This document shows positions 8,617 to 18,489 of a stretch of DNA of 64,000 bases, one piece after another. The translations under genes and the position numbers were made by a program. Position 1 is the stretch's first letter. The number at the start of each line of letters is the position of its first letter. Under the pieces are notes generated by a model. The model ran no database searches, had not been told where the DNA came from, and worked only from the letters and a program-made list of their open reading frames with translations. The stretch comes from an uncultured Tateyamaria sp. (GTDB taxonomy: Bacteria > Pseudomonadota > Alphaproteobacteria > Rhodobacterales > Rhodobacteraceae), in NCBI RefSeq assembly GCF_947503385.1, contig NZ_CANNDO010000003.1, positions 124,001 to 188,000 of the forward strand, in the 5' to 3' direction.

Positions 8617-11600
8617 TCAGATCTCTTCGACCTCGACCACACCGGTCAGTGATTTGATAGCGCCGCGGATCTGAGGGGACACGGGAAATTCGGCGCCAAG
8701 GTCCATTTCAACCTCCCCCGGCAAGCTGTCGTCCATAAGGCAGACAGAGATTGGTCCGCGCCCTGCCCCCTTGGCCGCTTGCCGCGCGCCGTCCAGTACC
8801 GAAGCGACCGATGCGATGGCCGAAGGGGCCTCGACATAGATGCGCAGCCCCATGCCCGTGACGTCCGCCACAACCGTGTCGATGGGCGCCACGGATCGGC
8901 CCAGCAGCTTGAGTTGATCGGATTCCATCGTCGCCTCGACCGTCACGATTACTTTTGCGCCGGTCTCCAGCGTGTCCTGCGCCTTTTCCAGACTCTCGGA
9001 AAACAGAGTGACCTCATACGCCCCCGTGTGGTCTGACATCTGGCAAAAGGCAAAGCGATTGCCCCGCGCGGATTTGCGGATCTGCAGGCCCGAAACCACG
9101 CCCGCCAGCTTGGCCACCAGCGGCGCGCCTTCGGCTTTGGCGGTGACCTCGTCCAATGTGACCACACCTTTGCGTTTCAGTGCGCCCGCGTAGTCGTCCA
9201 GCGGATGGCCGGACAGGTAGAAGCCCACGGCCTTGTGTTCCTCGCCCAGCCGCTCAGCGGGCAGCCAGTCGTCTACGGGCATCAGGCGCGGTTCCGGCAG
9301 GTCATCCCCGGCCTCACCAAACAGGGACACCTGGTTCGAATTTTTCTGATCATGGATCGCCGCCGAATAGGCACTGAGCGCATCCAGCGCGTCAAAGACG
9401 CGCCGCCGGTTCGGGTCCAGTTGATCAAACGCCCCGGCCCGCGCCAGCATCTCAAGCGGACGTTTGCCCACACGTTTGAGGTCTACCCGGCGAGCGAAAT
9501 CGAACAAGTTGACAAAGGGCTTGTCTTCCCGCGCCTCCTGTACCAGCCGCATCGCCTCGACACCGACATTCTTGAGCGCGCCCAACGCGTAGACCAGCGC
9601 GCCGTCCACCACCTTGAACGTCGCATCGCTGCGGTTCACGCAGGGTGGCACCCAAGGCAGCCCCAGCCCCTTACGGACCTCCTCGAAATAGATCGACAGC
9701 TTGTCTGTCAGATGAATATCGCAATTCATCACACCGGCCATGAACTCAACCGGGTGGTTCGCCTTGAGCCACGCGGTCTGGTAGCTGACCACCGCATAGG
9801 CCGCCGCGTGCGATTTGTTGAAGCCGTAGTTGGCGAATTTGTCGAGGAGTGCCCAGGTCTCCATCGCCTTGGCCTCATCGACGCCGTTTTCCTTGGCACC
9901 GGCAAGGAATTTCGGCTTTTCGGCGTCCATCGCCTCTTGGATTTTCTTACCCATCGCGCGGCGCAACAGGTCGGCCCCCCCAAGGCTGTAATTCGCCATC
10001 TCTTGCGCGATCTGCATCACCTGTTCCTGATAGACGATGATGCCTTGGGTCTCGTCGAGGATGTGATCGACCGTGGGGTGCAGCAGTTCGCGCTCGCTGA
10101 GGCCATTCTTGACCTCGCAATATTTCGGGATGTTCTCCATCGGGCCGGGACGGTAGAGCGCCACAAGAGCCACGATATCCTCGATGCAGGTGGGCTTCAT
10201 CCGCTTGAGCGCGTCGATCATGCCCGAGCTTTCCACCTGGAACACGGCGACCGTCTTGCCGGCTGCGTAGAGTTTGTACGACGCCTCGTCGTCCAACGGG
10301 ATGCCCCCGATGTCGTTCTCCATCCCCTCCGCTGGCGCATAGAGTTCAGTGCCATCCGCGGCGATGTGAAGCGGACGCTCCGAGGCGAGGATCTGATCCA
10401 CCGCGTTCTGGATCACGGTCAGGGTTTTCAGCCCCAGAAAGTCGAATTTTACCAGCCCCGCCTGTTCGACCCATTTCATGTTGAACTGGGTCGCGGGCAT
10501 GTCGGATCGCGGGTCCTGATAAAGCGGCACAAGCGCGTCCAGCGGCCGGTCCCCGATCACAACGCCCGCCGCGTGGGTCGACGCGTTGCGCAGCAGCCCC
10601 TCGACCTGCTGGCCATAGGTCAGAAGCCGGTCCACGACCTCTTCGTTCCGCGCCTCCTCGCGCAGGCGCGGCTCATCGGTCAGGGCTTTCTCGATGCTGA
10701 CCGGTTTGACGCCCTCGACCGGGATCAGCTTGGACAGCCGGTCCACCTGACCATAAGGCATCTGCAAAACGCGTCCGATATCCCGCACCGCAGCCTTGGA
10801 CAACAGCGCACCAAAGGTGATGATTTGCCCCACCTTGTCGCGGCCATATTTCTCTTGCACGTAGCGGATCACTTCCTCGCGCCGGTCCATGCAAAAGTCG
10901 ATGTCAAAGTCGGGCATGGACACCCGTTCGGGGTTCAAAAACCGCTCGAACAGCAGCGCATAGCGCAGCGGATCGAGGTCTGTCACGGTCAGCGCATAGG
11001 CCACCAGCGATCCGGCACCTGACCCGCGCCCCGGCCCCACGGGAATGTTCTGATCCTTGGCCCATTTGATGAAATCGGCCACGATGAGAAAGTAGCCGGG
11101 AAAGCCCATGCCTTCGATGATGTCCAACTCGAAATCGAGCCGTTTCTGGTAATCTTCTTCGCTGGCCGCGTGCGGGATGACCTTGAGCCGGGCTTGCAGG
11201 CCGTCATTGGCCTGACGGCGCAACTCCTCCACTTCGTCATCGGCGAACTTTGGCAGGATCGGATCGCGCCGATACGCCATAAAAGCGCAGCGACGGGCGA
11301 TTTCCACAGTGTTCTCAACCGCTTCGGGCAGATCCGCAAACAGCGTCACCATCTCGGCCTGCGATTTGAAATAGTGCTGCGGCGTCAGGCGGCGGCGCGG
11401 TTCCTGCTGGTCGACATAGGCCCCATCGGCGATACAGATCAGCGCATCGTGGCTCTCGTACATGTCCGATTTCGGGAAATAGACGTCGTTGGTGGCCACC
11501 AGCGGCAGATCCTTTGCATAGGCCATTTCGACGAAGGGCCGTTCGGTCAACCGTTCTGCCTGCGGTGCGCCACCGTCACCAGGGTGCCGCTGCAATTCGA

Positions 11601-12117
11601 CATAAAGACGGTCGCTGAACATCTCCTTGAGCGCATCCATCAGCGTCTCTGCGGCCGGGCGCTGGCCTGCCTGCAAAAGCTGCCCCACCGGACCGTCCGC
11701 CCCCCCGGTCAGGCAAATCGTACCCAAGGCATGGGCGCGTAACTCGTCCAGCGTCACATGCGGCAACTCCGACCCCTCCCGCAGGTAAAGGCACGAATTC
11801 AGCTTCATCAGGTTTTCATAACCCGCCTCGCTTTGGGCCAGCAGCACAACCGGTGCCGGGTCCCGCGGACGTTCACCGGGCCGCGGGGTGACGTATTGCA
11901 CATCCACCTGACAGCCGACGATAGGTTGCACGCCCGCCCCTGACATACCCACCGAGAACTCCAGCGCGGCGAACATATTGTTGGTGTCGGTCAGCGCAAT
12001 CGCGGGCATTCCCGCATCGCGCACCATACCCGGCAGCTTCTTCAGCCGCAGCGCGCCTTCGAGCAGCGAATATTCGGAATGGGTGCGCAGGTGAATGAAT
12101 CGGGGGGCATCTGTCAT
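8617..12117 (-). CDS. dnaE: DNA polymerase III alpha subunit
   Basis: Replicative polymerase catalytic subunit. The 1166-residue length is normal for DnaE1. The N-terminal PHP domain is seen in FIHLRTHSEYSLLEGA and MPAIALTDTNNMF; the palm carries the catalytic aspartates in MPDFDIDFCMDRREEVIRYV near residue 400; GPGRGSGAGSLVAYAL, NKSHAAAYAVVSYQTAWLKA and an OB-fold (GVVSGLQIRKSARGNRFAFC) follow in the expected order. The ATG at 12117 gives the family N-terminus MTDAPRFIHLRTHSEYS; the upstream open frame to 12294 lacks family character. It stands apart from other replication genes. Confidence 0.97.
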   Translation of the reverse strand: MTDAPRFIHLRTHSEYSLLEGALRLKKLPGMVRDAGMPAIALTDTNNMFAALEFSVGMSGAGVQPIVGCQVDVQYVTPRPGERPRDPAPVVLLAQSEAGYENLMKLNSCLYLREGSELPHVTLDELRAHALGTICLTGGADGPVGQLLQAGQRPAAETLMDALKEMFSDRLYVELQRHPGDGGAPQAERLTERPFVEMAYAKDLPLVATNDVYFPKSDMYESHDALICIADGAYVDQQEPRRRLTPQHYFKSQAEMVTLFADLPEAVENTVEIARRCAFMAYRRDPILPKFADDEVEELRRQANDGLQARLKVIPHAASEEDYQKRLDFELDIIEGMGFPGYFLIVADFIKWAKDQNIPVGPGRGSGAGSLVAYALTVTDLDPLRYALLFERFLNPERVSMPDFDIDFCMDRREEVIRYVQEKYGRDKVGQIITFGALLSKAAVRDIGRVLQMPYGQVDRLSKLIPVEGVKPVSIEKALTDEPRLREEARNEEVVDRLLTYGQQVEGLLRNASTHAAGVVIGDRPLDALVPLYQDPRSDMPATQFNMKWVEQAGLVKFDFLGLKTLTVIQNAVDQILASERPLHIAADGTELYAPAEGMENDIGGIPLDDEASYKLYAAGKTVAVFQVESSGMIDALKRMKPTCIEDIVALVALYRPGPMENIPKYCEVKNGLSERELLHPTVDHILDETQGIIVYQEQVMQIAQEMANYSLGGADLLRRAMGKKIQEAMDAEKPKFLAGAKENGVDEAKAMETWALLDKFANYGFNKSHAAAYAVVSYQTAWLKANHPVEFMAGVMNCDIHLTDKLSIYFEEVRKGLGLPWVPPCVNRSDATFKVVDGALVYALGALKNVGVEAMRLVQEAREDKPFVNLFDFARRVDLKRVGKRPLEMLARAGAFDQLDPNRRRVFDALDALSAYSAAIHDQKNSNQVSLFGEAGDDLPEPRLMPVDDWLPAERLGEEHKAVGFYLSGHPLDDYAGALKRKGVVTLDEVTAKAEGAPLVAKLAGVVSGLQIRKSARGNRFAFCQMSDHTGAYEVTLFSESLEKAQDTLETGAKVIVTVEATMESDQLKLLGRSVAPIDTVVADVTGMGLRIYVEAPSAIASVASVLDGARQAAKGAGRGPISVCLMDDSLPGEVEMDLGAEFPVSPQIRGAIKSLTGVVEVEEI

Positions 12118-12325
12118 ATCCGGCAGACTATGGCCCAACTGCCCCCATATCCAGTGGTGCCGCAAAGTTATGCACACCAAATACGCAGGGCCCGCCGCAT
12201 CGCTTGGGGTCTTGCAAAGACAACCCGCCACACCGTAGCCTGCATCGGGACGCCCGGCCCGACCTCTACGCCGCATCGAGGTTCGCGCCACCACTTAGGG
12301 CTTGGTACCGCGGCAGGCGACATCC

Positions 12326-13705
12326 ATGCGCACGACCTTTCTTCTGAACGGAAGCGAGATCACGGCTGACACTTCCGACACCACGACATTGCTCGATTGG
12401 CTACGCGAGGATCAGAACCTCACCGGCACCAAGGAAGGGTGCAACGAAGGCGATTGCGGCGCCTGTTCCGTCATGGTGACGGACGCCAGCGGCGCGCGGG
12501 CGCTGAACGCCTGCATCCTGTTTATACCCCAGCTTGAGGGCAAGGCCGTTCGCACCGTCGAAGGCATCGCATCGCCCGACGGAACGCTGCATCCCGTGCA
12601 GGCGGCGATGGTGCGTCATCACGGCGCACAATGCGGGTTCTGCACACCCGGTTTCATCACCACAATGGCCACGGCACATCTGAACGGGGTCACAGATTTC
12701 GACACTGAACTGGCGGGCAACCTGTGTCGCTGCACAGGCTACGCACCGATCATCCGCGCAGCACAAGCGGCGGCAGATGCGCCCGTCCCCGATCACGTCA
12801 ACGACGCCCCGCTTCTTCTGACCAAAAATATCACGGGGGAGGCGCAGCCGGGGGCAGAGCCCCCAACCACGCCTGACGCCCTTGCAAGATGGCTGGATCA
12901 GAATCCGCATGGCACGCTCGTGGCCGGGGCCACCGATGTGGGCCTTTGGGTGACCAAGCAATTTCGCGATCTGGGTCCGACCGTTTTCCTCAACCGCATC
13001 CCGGGTCTCGCGGGTGTTGCAATCACCGAGGACGAAATTCGCATTGGCGCGGCCACCACCCTGACTGATCTGCAAGCGGCGATTGCCCCTTATCATCCGG
13101 CCTTTGCCGAACTGATCCGCCGATACGGTTCCGTGCAGGTGCGCAATGCCGCCACCATTGGCGGCAATGTGGCAAACGGATCACCCATCGGTGACGGCTC
13201 GCCCGCGCTGATTGCGCTGGATGCCTATGTCCATCTGCGCAGCGTCAATGGCACGCGCTCTGTGCCAATCGCTGATTTCTTCATCGACTACGGCAAGCAA
13301 GACCGCGCTCCGAACGAATTTGTCGAAGCGATCAGTTTTGACCGACAAACGGACCATTTGCGTTGCTACAAGCTGTCCAAACGCTTTGATCAGGACATCT
13401 CGGCCGTGTGCGGTTGTTTCTGGATAGATGTTGCAGACGACGAGGTGCGCGAGGTGCGGCTTGCCTTTGGCGGTATGGCCGGTACCCCGAAACGCGCCCC
13501 CCACGCAGAGGCTGCGCTGCGCGGGATGCCTTGGACAGATGGAACGGTGGGTGCGGCGATGACAGCGCTGGAACGTGACTTTGCCCCAATGTCGGACATG
13601 CGCGCCTCAGCCGCCTACAGGATGGAGGCCGCGCAGAACATGCTGCTGCGGGCGTGGCTGGAAGATCAGGCGCAGGCCACATCCGTACTTGAGGTGTGCC
13701 CGTGA
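12326..13705 (+). CDS. xdhA: Xanthine dehydrogenase small subunit (2Fe-2S and FAD domains)
   Basis: Carries electrons from the molybdenum site of XdhB to NAD in hypoxanthine/xanthine oxidation. The first [2Fe-2S] cluster is bound by CNEGDCGAC (Cys39, 44, 47) and a later Cys in ALNACILF; the second by GAQCGFCTPG and NLCRCTGYAPI. The FAD domain starts near residue 185 and shows ATIGGNVANGSPIGDGSPAL. The 459-residue length is slightly short for the family. Residues 163-180 between the two domains (LLLTKNITGE...GAEPP) are encoded by a family-2 repeat. The start ATG at 12326 fits the domain border. It is the first gene of the purine operon and its stop overlaps the xdhB start. Confidence 0.95.
   Translation: MRTTFLLNGSEITADTSDTTTLLDWLREDQNLTGTKEGCNEGDCGACSVMVTDASGARALNACILFIPQLEGKAVRTVEGIASPDGTLHPVQAAMVRHHGAQCGFCTPGFITTMATAHLNGVTDFDTELAGNLCRCTGYAPIIRAAQAAADAPVPDHVNDAPLLLTKNITGEAQPGAEPPTTPDALARWLDQNPHGTLVAGATDVGLWVTKQFRDLGPTVFLNRIPGLAGVAITEDEIRIGAATTLTDLQAAIAPYHPAFAELIRRYGSVQVRNAATIGGNVANGSPIGDGSPALIALDAYVHLRSVNGTRSVPIADFFIDYGKQDRAPNEFVEAISFDRQTDHLRCYKLSKRFDQDISAVCGCFWIDVADDEVREVRLAFGGMAGTPKRAPHAEAALRGMPWTDGTVGAAMTALERDFAPMSDMRASAAYRMEAAQNMLLRAWLEDQAQATSVLEVCP
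12812..12864 (+). repeat. Family-2 dispersed repeat inside xdhA
   Basis: CTTCTTCTGACCAAAAATAT, then CACGGGGGAGGCGCAGCC and the hairpin GGGGGCAGAGCCCCC (12850-12864). It encodes residues 163-180 of XdhA, exactly in the linker between the iron-sulphur and FAD domains. The same element occurs in urtC and, reversed, at 18439-18482. Confidence 0.8.
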
Positions 13706-16005
13706 GCGTCGCCCAGCCCCTGCCCCACGACGCGGCCCACCTGCACGTAACCGGGCAGGCCCGGTATATAGATGATATGCCGGTGCCCGCCGGAACGCTG
13801 CACCTTGCCTTTGGCATCAGTGACACGGCCTGCGGGCAGATCACGCGCCTCGACCTTGATGCGGTGCGCGCTTCGACGGACGTGGTGGCGGTTCTAACCG
13901 CAGACGACCTGCCCTTTGCCAATGACGTCTCGCCGTCCGCGCATGATGAGCCGCTGCTGGCCACAGGCACCGTGCATTACGTCGGACAGCCCATTTTTCT
14001 TGTCATCGCACGGTCGCACATGGCGGCGCGGCGCGCGGTCCGTCATGCGCGTATCGAGATTGCTGGCGCACCTGCCATACTCAGCATCGACGATGCGCTG
14101 GCGCGCAACAGCCGCTTCGAAGATGGGCCGCGCATCTATGCCCGAGGTGACGCGCAGGCCGCCTTGGCAGCGGCGCAACATTGCCTGTCCGGCACGTTCG
14201 AGATCGGCGGGCAAGAGCATTTCTATCTCGAAGGACAGGCCGCCCTCGCCATGCCCGGCGAGGATGGCGATATGCACATCATCTCGTCGACCCAGCACCC
14301 CACCGAAATTCAACACAAGGTGGCCGATGCCATCGGCCTGCCGATGCACGCGGTGCGCTGCGAGACACGGCGCATGGGCGGTGGGTTTGGCGGCAAGGAA
14401 AGTCAGGGCAACGCCCTTGCCGTTGCCTGCGCCGTCGCCGCACGCGCCACCGGACGCCCCTGCAAAATGCGCTATGACCGTGACGATGATATGGTCATCA
14501 CCGGCAAGCGTCACGATTTCCGCATCGCCTACGATGTGGGCTTTGACGGAGAGGGTCATATCTCCGCCTTGGACGTGCGCCAGTTCACCCGCTGCGGCTG
14601 GGCGCAGGATCTGAGCCTGCCGGTTGCGGACCGGGCCATGCTGCATGCCGACAACGCCTATTGGCTGCCTGACATACGCATCGAAAGCCACCGTTTGCGC
14701 ACCAACACGCAAAGCGCCACGGCGTTTCGCGGCTTTGGCGGGCCGCAGGGCATGGTCGCGATGGAGCGGATCATGGACCACGTGGCCGCGGCGCTGGATC
14801 TTGATCCGCTGAACCTGCGCCAAAAGAACTTTTATGCCTCCGGCGGGGATTTTTCAGGGACAGAGACGGGGCGGACGACGCCCTATGGGCAGGTGGTGGA
14901 CGATTTCATTGGCGACGCACTGGTCGCGCAACTGGTCGATACATCCGATTATGCCGCGCGCAGAGCGGCCGTGGCCGCGTGGAACGCGACGCATTCCGTG
15001 CTCAAGAAGGGCATTGCCCTGTCGCCCGTAAAATTCGGCATCTCGTTCACCCTCACCCACCTCAATCAGGCCGGCGCGCTGGTGCATGTGTATCAGGACG
15101 GCTCGGTTCATCTGAACCACGGTGGGACTGAGATGGGGCAAGGCCTGTTTCAGAAGGTGGCACAGGTCGCGGCAAGCCGGTTTGGTGTGCCGATGGACGC
15201 CATCAAGATCACCGCGACCGACACCGCCAAGGTGCCCAACACCTCCGCCACAGCTGCGTCCTCGGGCAGTGACCTGAACGGAATGGCGGTCAAAGCCGCC
15301 TGTGATACCCTGCGAACGCGTATGGCCGAACACGTGGCACAACTGCACCAATGCCGCCCGGATGTGGTGCGCTTTGCCGACGGGACAGTGCAGGCGGGCG
15401 AAGCCACCTACAGCTTTGGCGAAGTGGCGGCGATGTGCCATCAGGCGCGGATCAGCTTGTCGTCCACTGGGTTTTACAAGACGCCGGACATTCAGTGGGA
15501 CCGGATCAGGGGGCATGGCAGGCCGTTTTTCTATTTTGCCTACGGCGCCGCCGTGACCGAGGTCGTGATCGACACGCTCACGGGCGAAAACCGTATCCTG
15601 CGGGCGGATGTCCTGCATGATGCAGGCGCGTCGCTGAATCCGGCACTGGATATCGGGCAGGTCGAAGGGGGTTATGTGCAGGGCGCAGGCTGGCTGACGA
15701 CCGAAGAACTGATCTGGGACGCGTCAGGTGCATTGCGCACCCACGCCCCCGCGACGTACAAGATCCCCGCCTGTGCAGACCGGCCCGACATCTTTAACGT
15801 CGCGTTGTGGGAAGGGGAGAACAAGGCTGAGACCATCTACAAATCCAAAGCCGTGGGCGAGCCGCCCCTGATGCTGGGCATTTCGGCCTTCTTGGCGCTC
15901 GGTCAGGCGGCGGCGGCTTGCGGGCCGCATTACCCGGACCTGCACGCCCCCGCGACACCCGAAGCGGTGCTGCGCGCAGTCAAAACGGCGCGTGGCGATG
16001 TTTGA
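13702..16005 (+). CDS. xdhB: Xanthine dehydrogenase molybdenum-binding subunit
   Basis: Hydroxylates hypoxanthine and xanthine at the molybdopterin centre. The 767-residue product begins SVAQPLPHDAAHLHVTGQARY and shows RMGGGFGGKESQG (pterin binding), TAFRGFGGPQGM, GGTEMGQGLFQKVAQVA, and near the end KSKAVGEPPLMLGISAF with the catalytic Glu. The GTG at 13702 overlaps the xdhA stop (GTGA), with GAGGTG upstream. Residues 382-390 (GDFSGTETG) are encoded by a family-1 repeat within a surface loop before TTPYGQVVDDF, where homologues vary in length. The 3' end overlaps xdhC by 8 bases. Confidence 0.95.
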   Translation: MSVAQPLPHDAAHLHVTGQARYIDDMPVPAGTLHLAFGISDTACGQITRLDLDAVRASTDVVAVLTADDLPFANDVSPSAHDEPLLATGTVHYVGQPIFLVIARSHMAARRAVRHARIEIAGAPAILSIDDALARNSRFEDGPRIYARGDAQAALAAAQHCLSGTFEIGGQEHFYLEGQAALAMPGEDGDMHIISSTQHPTEIQHKVADAIGLPMHAVRCETRRMGGGFGGKESQGNALAVACAVAARATGRPCKMRYDRDDDMVITGKRHDFRIAYDVGFDGEGHISALDVRQFTRCGWAQDLSLPVADRAMLHADNAYWLPDIRIESHRLRTNTQSATAFRGFGGPQGMVAMERIMDHVAAALDLDPLNLRQKNFYASGGDFSGTETGRTTPYGQVVDDFIGDALVAQLVDTSDYAARRAAVAAWNATHSVLKKGIALSPVKFGISFTLTHLNQAGALVHVYQDGSVHLNHGGTEMGQGLFQKVAQVAASRFGVPMDAIKITATDTAKVPNTSATAASSGSDLNGMAVKAACDTLRTRMAEHVAQLHQCRPDVVRFADGTVQAGEATYSFGEVAAMCHQARISLSSTGFYKTPDIQWDRIRGHGRPFFYFAYGAAVTEVVIDTLTGENRILRADVLHDAGASLNPALDIGQVEGGYVQGAGWLTTEELIWDASGALRTHAPATYKIPACADRPDIFNVALWEGENKAETIYKSKAVGEPPLMLGISAFLALGQAAAACGPHYPDLHAPATPEAVLRAVKTARGDV
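14845..14871 (+). repeat. Family-1 dispersed repeat inside xdhB (copy C)
   Basis: GGGGATTTTTCAGGGACAGA followed by GACGGGG lies in frame and encodes GDFSGTETG. It matches the intergenic copies at nearly every base but has not broken the reading frame. Confidence 0.85.
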
Positions 16006-16921
16006 CCGGGACGCGCTGATCGCAGCCTGCAGGGCCCATGGCACCGTGGTCAGGATCGTAGTTGTCCGCGTGCACGGCTCCACCCCACGCGAAACCGGGG
16101 CGGCAATGCTTGTGTGGGACAATGGGCAGTCGGGCACTGTCGGGGGCGGTGCGCTGGAGTTTGAATTGACCCGCCGGGCGCGGACCCTGACGCGCGACGC
16201 GTTCAGCCAGCACGCGCTGGGGCCTGACATGGGCCAGTGTTGTGGCGGCGTGGTCGACGTCCTGAGCGAAGTCTACGATCTGGCGCGTGCGCAGGCCCTG
16301 CCCAAGGACGTGATCGCGCGCGGGCCAGACCCGATGCCACTGTCGATCAAACGCATGATGAAAGCCGCGCGCAATCAGGGCAAATTGCCGCCCACGCAAC
16401 TGTGTGACGGATGGCTGATCGAACCGGCGCGCCCGGCAGATCGCGACCTGTGGATCTGGGGCGCAGGCCATGTGGGTCGCGCGCTGGTCGATGTTTTGCA
16501 ACATATGCCGGGGCACACGCTGACATGGGTCGATACGGCAGCCAATCGGTTCCCGACGGACATCCCCAAGAGCGTCCGCGACGTGGTGGCCACAGACCCT
16601 GCGCGGCTCATGGCCCACGCGCCGACACATGCAAATCACCTGATCTTGACCTATTCGCATGAAATCGACCTTGGCCTGTGCCACGCCGCACTGGCGCATG
16701 GCTTTGGCTCCTGCGGTCTGATCGGATCACGTACCAAATGGGCGCGGTTCCGCAAACGGTTGAGCGCGCTTGGGCACACGGAAACGCAGATTTCCCGCAT
16801 CACCTGCCCGATCGGTGATCCGTCACTGGGCAAGGAGCCGCACATGATCGCCCTTGGCGTCGCACACCGTTTTGCGCAGATGCGGCTTGGCACTGGTGCC
16901 ACACGCGAGGCACGCGCATGA
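15998..16921 (+). CDS. xdhC: Xanthine dehydrogenase accessory protein XdhC
   Basis: XdhC proteins bind and sulphurate the molybdenum cofactor and hand it to XdhB. The 307-residue product has the XdhC/CoxI N-terminal part (VRIVVVRVHGSTPRETGAAM, GTVGGGALEFEL, PDMGQCCGG) and a C-terminal Rossmann part (LWIWGAGHVGRALVDVL, FGSCGLIGSRTKWARFRKRL). ATG at 15998 is used; a GTG two codons upstream is also possible. It overlaps xdhB at the front and the ABC ATPase gene at the back (ATGA), so it links the enzyme genes to the transporter genes in one transcript. Confidence 0.93.
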   Translation: MFDRDALIAACRAHGTVVRIVVVRVHGSTPRETGAAMLVWDNGQSGTVGGGALEFELTRRARTLTRDAFSQHALGPDMGQCCGGVVDVLSEVYDLARAQALPKDVIARGPDPMPLSIKRMMKAARNQGKLPPTQLCDGWLIEPARPADRDLWIWGAGHVGRALVDVLQHMPGHTLTWVDTAANRFPTDIPKSVRDVVATDPARLMAHAPTHANHLILTYSHEIDLGLCHAALAHGFGSCGLIGSRTKWARFRKRLSALGHTETQISRITCPIGDPSLGKEPHMIALGVAHRFAQMRLGTGATREARA

Positions 16922-18435
16922 GCACACCTTTGCTGTCCATCAACGGACTGACCAAGGCCTATCCGGGCGTGGTTGCAAACGACGATGTGAGCCTCGCCAT
17001 AGCGGCAGGCGAAATCCACGCATTGCTGGGTGAAAACGGTGCGGGCAAGTCGACGCTGGTCAAAATGATTTACGGGCTGGTCAAGCCCGATGCCGGACAT
17101 ATGGAGATGCGCGGCGCGCCCTTTGCGCCCACGGACCCGCGGGCGGCGCGCGGTGTGGGTGTGGGCATGGTGTTCCAGCATTTTTCACTCTTCGACGCGC
17201 TGAGCGTGGCCGAAAACATCGCATTGGGGATGGAGACCCCGCCGCCCATGCGCACGCTGGCCGATCAAATCCGCGCAGTCTCTGAGACCTATGGCCTTCC
17301 ATTGAGCCCGGACCGCGTTGTGGGTGATCTTTCGGCAGGCGAACGGCAACGGGTCGAAATCATCCGCTGCCTGCTGCAGGAGCCGTCGCTTTTGATCATG
17401 GACGAGCCGACATCGGTTCTGACGCCGCAGGAGGTGGACATATTGTTCGAGACCCTGCGCAAGCTGAGCGCCGAAGGCACCGCGATCCTGTACATCTCGC
17501 ACAAGCTAGAGGAAATCCGGTCCTTATGTGACGCCGCAACCATTCTGCGTGGCGGCAAGGTGGTGGGCACCTGCGTACCGCAGGACACCTCTGCGCGCGA
17601 CATGGCCGAGATGATGGTGGGCGCGCGACTGGTTGCGCCCAAGGCGCAGGACCACAGCTTTGGCGGTGTGAAACTGGCGGTGAAAGGGTTGAGCGTGGCC
17701 TCGCCTTCTGCCTTTGGCATGTCGCTCAAGGACGTATCGTTCGACGTGCAGGCGGGCGAGGTGCTGGGCATCGGGGGCGTTGCAGGCAACGGACAGGACG
17801 AACTGCTGGCGGCCCTGTCGGGCGAGGTGCCCTGCGCACCGGGCATGGTGGCCTTTGACGGACGCTGCCTGAGTGGTGCCGGACCGGAAACGCGCCGGGG
17901 CATGGGCGTGCTGGCCGCACCCGAAGAACGTCTGGGCCATGCCGCCGCGCCCAACATGTCGCTCACCGAAAATGCGATGCTGACAGGCGCGGCGCGCCAA
18001 GGTCTGGCGCGGCGCGGCTTTCTCGACTGGGCCAAGACGCGCGCCTTTGCGGAACGGATTATTGACAGCTTTGACGTGCGCACACCGGGCCCCGGCAATG
18101 CGGCGCGGTCGCTGTCTGGTGGGAACCTGCAGAAATTCGTGATCGGACGCGAGGTGCTGCAAAGGCCCGAAGTGCTTGTGGTGAACCAGCCCACATGGGG
18201 CGTTGATGCAGCCGCAGCCGCAGCGATCCGGCAGGCACTGCTGGATCTGGCGGCAGGCGGTGCCGCTGTGGTGGTGATCTCGCAGGATCTGGACGAGCTT
18301 ATGGAGATCTCGGACCGCTTTGCCGCGTTGAATGAAGGACGGTTGAGCGCGCCGCGCCCCACCTCGGAACTGGACGTGGAGCAGATCGGCCTGATGCTGG
18401 GAGGCGCACATGGAATGGAGGTCGCGCATGTGTGA
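16918..18435 (+). CDS. BMP-family nucleoside/purine ABC transporter, ATP-binding protein
   Basis: A 505-residue ATPase with two fused nucleotide-binding domains, as in NupA/RbsA-type proteins. Domain 1 has a full Walker A (GENGAGKST, residues 38-46), signature LSAGERQRVEI and Walker B LLIMDEPTSVL. Domain 2 has a degenerate Walker A (GVAGNGQDELL, no GKS/T) but a signature LSGGNLQKFVIGREV, so one ATP site is probably inactive, usual for this family. It is translationally coupled to xdhC and followed by two permeases and a BMP binding protein. Purine base or nucleoside uptake is inferred from the xdh genes. Confidence 0.92.
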   Translation: MSTPLLSINGLTKAYPGVVANDDVSLAIAAGEIHALLGENGAGKSTLVKMIYGLVKPDAGHMEMRGAPFAPTDPRAARGVGVGMVFQHFSLFDALSVAENIALGMETPPPMRTLADQIRAVSETYGLPLSPDRVVGDLSAGERQRVEIIRCLLQEPSLLIMDEPTSVLTPQEVDILFETLRKLSAEGTAILYISHKLEEIRSLCDAATILRGGKVVGTCVPQDTSARDMAEMMVGARLVAPKAQDHSFGGVKLAVKGLSVASPSAFGMSLKDVSFDVQAGEVLGIGGVAGNGQDELLAALSGEVPCAPGMVAFDGRCLSGAGPETRRGMGVLAAPEERLGHAAAPNMSLTENAMLTGAARQGLARRGFLDWAKTRAFAERIIDSFDVRTPGPGNAARSLSGGNLQKFVIGREVLQRPEVLVVNQPTWGVDAAAAAAIRQALLDLAAGGAAVVVISQDLDELMEISDRFAALNEGRLSAPRPTSELDVEQIGLMLGGAHGMEVAHV

Positions 18436-18438
18436 GGC

Positions 18439-18482
18439 GGGCCCTCCGGGGGTGGTATTTTTGGTCAGAAGAAACAACAGGC
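18439..18482 (-). repeat. Family-2 dispersed repeat between ABC ATPase and permease genes
   Basis: On the minus strand it reads CCTGTTGTTTCTTCTGACC then AAAAATACCACCCCCGG AGGGCC. It fills nearly the whole 54-base spacer between two genes of an otherwise overlapping operon and ends 7 bases before the permease ATG. Confidence 0.65.
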
Positions 18483-18489
18483 GGCGCCC

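Noticed and set aside
9205-11022. 605-codon plus-strand open frame opposite dnaE
   Set aside because: Shadow of dnaE; no ribosome-binding site and no recognisable motif.
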